Assembly: GCA_963989245.1 (NCBI GenBank)
Contig: OZ022344.1
Coordinates: forward strand, 5,299,680-5,363,679
Reading direction: 5' to 3'
Length of the DNA: 64,000 bases
From: Nansenia antarctica
Lineage: Eukaryota > Chordata > Actinopteri > Argentiniformes > Microstomatidae
The position numbers were made by a program, and so were the translations under genes. Position 1 is the first letter of the stretch; every line of letters begins with the position of its first letter. Below, in pieces: positions 57,431 to 64,000 of the stretch. Below the pieces are notes generated by a model. That model saw nothing but the letters and a program-made list of their open reading frames with translations. It was not told where the DNA came from and did no database searches.

Positions 57431-57564
57431 AATTTTTCTAACAAACATATTCATTAAATATCATCTGTTCTATAAATTAACAGAATTAATGACCAATATT
57501 TTAAAAAACGTACATGTTCTAATCATATCACTATATTATGTACAAAAAGGTAGAAAGTATAAAT

Positions 57565-57695
57565 ACAACTTTAACATCTTAAACTTTAACAACTTTAACA
57601 ACTTTAACATCTTTAACAACTTTAACATCTTTAACTTTAACAACTTTAACAACTTTACCATCTTAAACAACTTTAACATCTTTAAGTCAAATCTA
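57565..57695. repeat. AACTTTAACA short minisatellite
   Basis: About 12 units of AACTTTAAC with ATCTTTAAC variants directly 3' of the stop codon of the finger gene. Confidence 0.9.
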
Positions 57696-58535
57696 AAGTT
57701 CCGGTCCTTCCCTCTTTTTAGAACACTTGTGTTGCTTCAGAGTTTTTGACTGGCTGAAGCTCCTCCCACACTGGGAGCAGTGATAAGGCTTCTCTCCAGT
57801 GTGAGTGCGCTGGTGTTGAGACAGAGTTTGTGACAGAGTGAAGCTCCTCCCACACTGGGAGCAGAGAAAAGGCTTCTCTCCAGTGTGAGTGCGCTGGTGT
57901 TTCTTTAGATTACCTGGGTCACTGAAGCTCCTCCCACACTGGGAGCAGAGAAAAGGCTTCTCTCCAGTGTGAGTATGCTGGTGTCTCTTGAGACTACCTG
58001 AGTCACTGAAGCTCCTCCCACACTGGGAGCAGAGAAAAGGCTTCTCTCCAGTGTGAGTGCGCTGGTGTTGAGACAGATGTTGTGACTGAGTGAAGCTCCT
58101 CCCACACTGGGAGCAGAGAAAAGGCTTCTCTCCAGTGTGAGTGCGCTGGTGTTTCTTTAGATTACCTGGGTCACTGAAGCTCCTCCCACACTGGGAGCAG
58201 AGAAAAGGCTTCTCTCCAGTGTGAGTATGCTGGTGTCTCTTGAGACTACCTGAGTCACTGAAGCTCCTCCCACACTGGGAGCAGAGAAAAGGCTTCTCTC
58301 CAGTGTGAGTGTGCTGGTGTTGAGACAGATGTTGTGACTGAGTGAAGCTCCTCCCACACTGGGAGCAGAGAAAAGGCTTCTCTCCAGTGTGAGTGCGCTG
58401 GTGTTTCTTTAGATTACCTGGGACACTGAAGCTCCTCCCACACTGGGAGCAGAGAAAAGGCTTCTCTCCAGTGTGAGTGCGCTGGTGTCTGATGAGTTCA
58501 TATTTTGAAGGGAAGCCCCTCCCACACAGATCACA
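57693..58535 (-). repeat. C2H2 finger-coding minisatellite, ten 84-bp units
   Basis: Frame CSQCGRSF-x7-H-HTGEKPFL. Helix variable segments in order: PSKYELIR, SVPGNLKK, TQSQHLSQ, SDSGSLKR, SDPGNLKK, TQSQHLSQ, SDSGSLKR, SDPGNLKK, TLSQTLSQ, SQSKTLKQ. The order shows a 252-bp three-finger period. The last finger lacks its second zinc His (HKCSKK). Framework codons are nearly invariant while variation falls in the contact helix. Confidence 0.95.
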
Positions 58536-58885
58536 GTGGTGAGGTCCAGGTTTGTCTGTGTGTCTCTGTTTGCGGTTGGGGGGCAGGGGGGTGTCTGAGG
58601 TGGTGGGGGGCGGTTGTGGGCCTCTGGAAGGAGGGAGGGGGGTGTTTGAGGTGGAGGGGGGCAGTGTTGGGCCTCTGGAAGGAGCGAGGGAGGTGTCTGT
58701 GGTGGTGGGGGGCGGTTGTGGGCCTCTGGAAGACGTCTCTGGTCTGATCTCTCCTACCCTCAGCAGTCTGACGGACTCCTCATGGTGGCATCTCTTTACG
58801 TGCTTGTGGAGGAACGTCTGGGAGGTGTAGGAGAACGGACACAGAGAGCAGGAGAACACCTGGGACGATGACTCCCCGTTCACCT

Positions 58886-58962
<77 letters not shown>

Positions 58963-61174
58963 ACGGACAGAGAAGAGAGAGGGAGAGAGAGAGAGGGAGG
59001 GACAGAGAGAGAGAGAGAGACAGAGAGAGAGACGGGGAGAGAGAGAGACAGAGGAGAGACAGAGGGAGAGAGGGACAGAGAGAGAGAGGGACAGAGGAGA
59101 GAGAGAGAGGGACAGAGAGAGAGAGGGACAGAGGAGAGGGAGAGAGGGACAGAGAGAGAGAGAGAGAGAGATAACATGCAGATCAAATCACATGTCGTCT
59201 ATGAGAGACTCAGAGAAACATCCGTTTATCATCTCAAAGTAAAAACAGTCATCAACCATGTTGAAACCAGAGACATTATATAGCATAATAGTGATACAGA
59301 AGTTGACATTAGCCAACAGGTGTCAGAGTGACAGATAGAGGGAGGGAGAGAGGTATGTTTGGAGGAGCACAGCATCACAAGCTGACAGTATCTGTTACCC
59401 GAGGTTGATGGTTGAGGGTCTTCCTGCTGGGAGCCCCCTGCCCCCCCTCCATTGGTGCTGGGGGTCTCTCCAGACTGCTTGGCCCTCCCTGCCCCTCCTC
59501 CGTTGCTGGGGGTCTCTCCAGCCTGCCTCTGAGCAGACAGGCCGTCCCAGAGGAAGGCCAGCTCCTCTGCAGTCGCTTCCTCCTCTAGGCATGGCTGGGG
59601 GTGTTCCCTCGCCTCTCCAGTCTGCTGGGACCCCCCTGTCTCCCCCCCACTGGTGCTGGGGGTCTCTCCATTCTGCCTCTGAGCAGGGATGCCGTCCCAG
59701 AGGAAGGCCAGCTCCTCTGCAGTCGCTTCCTCCTCTAGGCATGGCTGGGGGTGTTCCCTCGCCTCTCCAGTCTGCTGGGACCCCCCTGTCTCCCCCCCAC
59801 TGGTGCTGGGGGTCTCTCCATTCTGCCTCTGAGCAGGGATGCCGTCCCAGAGGAAGGCCAGCTCCTCTGCAGTCGCTTCCTCCTCCAGGCATGGCTGCGG
59901 GGGTTCCCTCACCACACTAGACCCCACCTCCTCCACGCTGGGGGGGGCCTGAGGACCAGAGGGAGGTGGCTGTGGGGGCAGAAGACATTATGAGCCAGAT
60001 CTCACAGTCACCTGTATCTCACCCCCCCCCCCCCACCATGATGAGGTGTATGAATCACTCTAATCACCTGTATCTCACCCCCCCCCCCACCATGAGGTGT
60101 ATGAATCACTCTGCTCACCTGTACTGTCGGTGCAGCAGGTGAGTCTGGCTGAGGGGCTCCTTGAGACGCAGCTGGTCTCCCTGCTGGTCTCCCTGCTGGT
60201 CTCCCGGCTGGAGGGGGGAAGCTCCGGGGTGCTGGGGGAACCAATCACAGAGACGTTATAAATGTTACACATCCCTACAATCAATCAATCAATCAATCAA
60301 TCAGCACATGTTATACACAAATGCAACACAATGTGCTTCATTGGAACACCACCTCTCTCCTCCTCTCCTCCTGTCCTCCTCCCACCAGCAGGATGACCAG
60401 TGTGGGAGTTGTACAGGCTGCTTCTGACACCCTCCTCTCCTCCTCCTCCTCCAGCTCTACCTGGGGGGCGTCTCTCCAGGGCCGGCGTCCACTCCTCCTC
60501 CTCCTCAGAGTCTCTGGGTGCAGGAGGGGGGGGCATATGGCCCCTGCGCCGCTGCATAAATGCAGGTAGGGTGCAGGGCACCCCTGCGACACACACACAC
60601 AAAATATTATATGACAGAGTGCACCAGTTTTGCTTGCACTGTGGCTATGAGGAGACTGAGTACCAGATTACACTATTAATGTACTTGATAATAAAAACAT
60701 TTGTATAAAATAAATAATTATAAATAAATGAATGATATATATATCTCCATGCCATCCACACAGCCCTGTCTACCCAGCAGCAGTCACCTAGAGCCCGCAG
60801 GGCCAGGTGGTTCCGCTTCATGCTCTTGTAGCGGATCTTCTCCCCTTCTGCCAGGCGGGCCCACTCCACCACGGAGAAATGTCTCCGCACGTCCTCAAAC
60901 TTGTCCTCCTAGCGGGGAGAAGGCGTGTCAGCCTCCAGCATAGGTGTGTGTCCTCAACACTTCTCATGCATAACTACTACTAGTGCAGCATAAACTAACA
61001 TTCTACCTGACATAACCTGGCTGGCTGGCCTGCCTACCTGTAGCTCTCTAACCCTGTAGCTGCCCTGTAGCCCTCTAACCCTGTAGCTGGCTGACCTGCC
61101 TTGTAGCTAGCGACCACTCACCTCTGAACTCATGTTCACTTTCGGCTCCGTCGCTCTGTTGCTCTTCCACTGTT
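57693..61174 (-). CDS. prdm9: PRDM9-type KRAB zinc-finger gene lacking SSXRD and PR/SET exons
   Basis: Exons: 61122-61174 (5' UTR plus ATG at 61133, MSSE), 60788-60908, 60461-60583, 60119-60231, 59399-59969, 57693-58885. Coding length is 2133 nt, 710 residues, all phases consistent. KRAB-like domain 5-45 (FEDVRRHFSVVEWARLAEGE, IRYKSMKRNHLALRAL) and a PAFMQRRRGHM...EEEEEWTP region correspond to PRDM9 exons 3-4. Residues 124-313 are a repeated linker ending PSTSG, the point where mammalian PRDM9 enters SSXRD. The next exon starts with the isolated finger (FSCSLCPFSYTSQTFLHKHV, 326-350) that precedes the array in PRDM9. The C2H2 array spans 431-710. Teleost KRAB-like domains are known from PRDM9, not from KRAB-ZNF families. 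Without PR/SET it could bind DNA but not methylate H3. Confidence 0.85.
58888..59172. repeat. GA microsatellite
   Basis: A long GAGA run with GGGA and CAGA variants, directly upstream (minus sense) of the finger-exon acceptor. It fills the interval where PRDM9 normally has its SSXRD and PR/SET exons. Confidence 0.97.
59399..59969 (-). repeat. 150-bp coding repeat in linker exon
   Basis: Two full and one shortened copy of a 50-residue unit (HPQPCLEEEATAEELAFLWD then GIPAQRQNGETPSTSGGETG). The copies near 59587-59736 and 59737-59886 are almost identical, implying recent duplication. Each carries an acidic-hydrophobic EELAFLWDG core. Confidence 0.9.
60005..60120 (-). repeat. Short tandem duplication at the exon 4 (linker) donor
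   Basis: About 55-bp units containing CACCATGAGGTGTATGAATC and a copy of the CACCTGTA donor region. The real donor is at 60118 and look-alikes lie near 60066 and 60011. Confidence 0.8.
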
Positions 61175-61199
61175 CTGTGTTAGAAAAGTACATGATATC

Positions 61200-61350
61200 A
61201 CATTTTAGACATGTAGCAGACGCCTTTATCCACAACTTACAACGAGTAGCCTACATTTGTCTAAGTAAGTGAATCATCTATACATCAGTCGTCATGAGAA
61301 AAAATAATTCATGCTAGGACCAGGGGCCATTGGCAGTCACAATGCTAGAA
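61200..61350 (-). mobile_element. SINE-like dispersed repeat (GTCTGCTAAATG-tail family), minus
   Basis: Reverse complement with CAGACGCCTTTATCC and GGGGCCATTGGCAGTCACAA. Located in the first intron of the KRAB finger gene. Confidence 0.65.
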
Positions 61351-62317
61351 TAATTAATTAAAATATCACGGGTTTCCTTTACCATAGCATTGTGCAGGCT
61401 GATATTTAGTCTCCACCGTTCATTAAAAGTCAGATCTACCCTTGAAGTTCCATAAGTTTTTAAAGCAATTTGGCTGTGAATGTGAGTTGTCGATTGTTCA
61501 TGTTTGTTGAGGCTACGTGGCTCCATACAGAGTATTGAATACGTGCCCTCAGTGAAGCAGACGACTATAGCTGCCGCTCCTCTGGTGCCTTTACATTGCG
61601 GTTGTAACAGGCACGCGCTTATTGCCCGCGCTCCATTCAGTTTCTAAGGAGGGGGTGATGCGTTGCCGCACTTCTCCTCTCCCTGTATTTGGTGATTTTT
61701 ACTATTAAAAAAAATATTGGAATCATACAGCAATTTAATTGATCAAAAGATAACGTCAATCTCTTTCGTATAAATGAAAATGAGCGTCGATACAACATAA
61801 TGTATGTGAACAAGTTTAATTCCTATCAAGCATTAAATAATTGATTGAGTCCATTGATCAAAAACGGACTATAATGTCCATTTACATTGTAATTTAATTG
61901 ATCAAAAGATAACATCTCTATATTTGAAGATAAGTGAATATATTTTTGTATCTCTTTCTTATAAATGAAAATGAGCGTCGATACAACATCATGTATCAAG
62001 TTTCGGCTCAATAAAAAACATTTGAAATAAAAGATAACTTCTCACTATTACTGCTAATAGTAGACTGGCTTAACTACTAGTTGTCATTTATATTAGGCAT
62101 TATTTGTGTTTTTACCAGCAGTTTACCGTTGGTAGCTATGTAGTAGATAGATTAGCTAGCTAGTAGTTAGCTGTGCTGTCAACCGTCGACAAGCATATTA
62201 CCCTGTTTAATACATAATAATGTATAATAACTATAGCATATTACCCTGTTTAATACATAATAATGTATAATAACTATAGCATATTAGCCGTTTTAATCAA
62301 CAATAATGTATATTAAC
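61351..62317. other. First intron of the KRAB finger gene
   Basis: AT-rich. AATTTAATTGATCAAAAGAT and AAATGAAAATGAGCGTCGAT each occur twice about 160-190 bp apart, and a 44-bp TATTACCCTGTTTAATACAT unit is tandemly doubled at 62198-62285. No coding sequence. Confidence 0.5.
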
Positions 62318-62490
62318 CTTTTCTCCTTCGAAGCTGCTCCTTTCTCTGCTGTGCTGCTCTCAAATGAGTCTCCGTTGGTCTCCGCTGTCGCGAGGCTTTC
62401 TGAGGTAAACTTCTCAGACCACTTCTCTTTGGCGCCGAAAGCAGAACGAGAGTCAATGGCTGCGTTCGTCAAATCTTTTAGTTTTTGGTT
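62318..62490 (-). other. Possible upstream (noncoding) exon of the KRAB finger gene
   Basis: The minus strand shows a GC-richer stretch open in one frame ending GAGAAAAG with donor GTTAAT at 62317. It could splice to 61174, but the joined frame differs from the MSSE frame, so it would be 5' UTR. Weak evidence. Confidence 0.3.
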
Positions 62491-62739
62491 TTAAGATGAA
62501 CACATCGCAATGCGAACTTCAGAATGGCACTAGTGATTGATAGGCGACCCACATTGTAGGCTAGCCTACGCTAATACACTACGAGAGCACTTAGAAGACA
62601 TAATAGTTTACAAGTAATACGTTCATGTATTATATTATTTATCCCCCCTCACATGTATTGTGTTAGCCTACCTACATGGTTTGCTCACTGCACTTCTTAT
62701 CCACCACTGATGTAAAAACCGAACAATTTCAGAATGTTT

Positions 62740-63300
62740 GCTTTTATTGATTGATTGATTGATTGATTGAAAACTTTATTAGAAGATTTGCAGAAGTAGG
62801 TACATGAAAGTACATATTACATACAAGGTCAACTAACAGGATAAAAACCCAAGAAAGCCACTGGCTTATTTCAATTGGGGTCCTTGATTCTCAATTCATC
62901 ATTACATGTAAGACAGACAAAACAAACTAGTACTATCTACAAGATAATACAGACAAAAAACTATTACTATCTACAAGATAAAAATACATCCATCATGGGA
63001 AGAACAATACAACAAAACATAAGGTATGTACAGCGGGTAGGACAGGTGGGGACATACACCACAGGTGGGGGCGGGGGACAAAACACAAAGTATGTACAGT
63101 GGGTAGTTCGGGTCTTTTAATCTGATTTTTGATTTAGAGGGTCCAGTTACGGATTGCAGCCTCCTGTAAATGTTTTTTGAGAGTGGTTTTGAAGGTGGGC
63201 AGTGTTTTGCACTCCTTTAAGATTATAGGAAGGGCGTTCCACATTTTTACTGCATAGTTTGCAAACGAGTTTAACCCCTTGTTTGTGGTGCAACGCGGTT
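62740..63300 (-). pseudogene. LINE 3' end, minus orientation
   Basis: 63140-63300 encodes QPRCTTNKGLNSFANYAVKM, WNALPIILKECKTLPTFKTT and LKKHLQEAAIRNWTL-stop, a non-LTR reverse transcriptase C-terminus. The 3' UTR runs left to a GATT/AATC repeat at 62744-62770, the likely 3' tail. Confidence 0.75.
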
Positions 63301-64000
63301 GAACGTGGTTCGTTTATTATTCTATATTCTATATTCTATATAGACACAGGCTTGTAAATACGGTATAAGGTCCCAGTGCAAAAAGTGATATTTACAGTCT
63401 ATTATTTATAATAATAGACTACCCACTTCAGTCACCTACACCACAGATAGAAAGTATGGAGTTTATCTTGAGCCTAATTAAATCAAAAGCAAAGAAATAT
63501 TTTGTGAAAAAAAAATCCACTTTGTAAGCAAAAACATAGATCCGTAAGCAAAAACATAGATACAATTGTATAAGCCGTCAGCCGGCTCAGCGTGAGAAAA
63601 AAAACATGTCTATTGCTTGCTGTGGTAAATCAGAAATCAGAAATCTGCCAACTCCCGCCATTGTAAGGCACTGAATGTCATTCAGTCACGGTCGGTCAGT
63701 CAATCACTGTCAGTGAAGCGTTGCTTGTTTGTCCGAGTTTTCAAAGGGGGCGTGGCTTAGCGATAGGTCCATTGTCAAGGCCACTGGATTTTCTGGAACT
63801 GCTTTTTTGTCATAACGTAGCCTGCCCAGTTATTGTACATACACACTTCTAAATGAATGCTGTATTTCCCCGCTACGTCAGATGAGGTGTTGTAGGCTAC
63901 TTCAAAAAAAAGGACAAACTTCACTTGGTAGTGTGCAACAAGGATGGAGTTTGTGATGTACTGAAGGAGTGCCACGACAACCTTTCCACTGGGCGTCATC
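63301..64000. other. Right edge, no gene recognised
   Basis: AT-rich with short repeats such as GTAAGCAAAAACATAGAT in tandem at 63523-63562. No supported gene or element. Confidence 0.45.

Noticed and set aside
58505..58830. Plus-strand Gly/Cys-rich frames opposite the finger linker
   Set aside because: Shadow of the Pro-rich linker of the minus-strand finger gene.

Overview
This is vertebrate, almost certainly teleost fish, nuclear DNA. Genes are split by GT-AG introns. Microsatellites, tRNA-headed SINEs, LINE 3' ends, Tc1, hAT and Harbinger remnants, and fish-type multicopy gene families (THAP, Myb/SANT-like, MADF) fill the space between them. All recognised host genes lie on the minus strand.

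Layout. (1) 2374-19208: first 566 codons of cep104 (ciliary-tip/centrosomal protein) in 11 coding exons. Every splice phase agrees and the 3' half runs off the left edge. Several cep104 exon borders sit inside or against minisatellites whose units copy the border. (2) 19209-22075: cep104 5' region with an X-box-like motif, MITEs and a Tc1 remnant. (3) 22076-35513: a segmental duplication (22076-27660 and 31838-35513) carrying a THAP exon, two kinesin-motor (kif15-like) exons and LINE tails. The copies are separated by a broken Harbinger element invaded by a 25-bp minisatellite. (4) 35396-44728: a minus-strand cluster of DNA-binding-type genes: a THAP gene, two copies of an unknown acidic two-exon gene, a Myb/SANT-like gene, and a ZAD-like zinc-binding multi-exon gene. 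(5) 46465-52671: a complete nine-exon cytochrome P450 family 2 gene (predicted 516 aa) with nested transposons in introns 1 and 8. (6) 53193-54203: a hAT element with a perfect 8-bp target duplication. (7) 56399-61174: a PRDM9-type locus. Six coding exons give one phase-consistent 710-aa reading frame (KRAB, repeated linker, isolated finger, C2H2 array). The SSXRD and PR/SET exons are missing from the expected place. A lone half PR/SET exon lies downstream of the fingers, fused to LINE sequence.

Most striking points: the rearranged, SET-less PRDM9-type gene; and the repeated association of minisatellites with exon-intron junctions, which creates long tandem runs of splice-site-like sequence. 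All exon models come from reading the sequence by eye against family knowledge. No search or transcript evidence was available.
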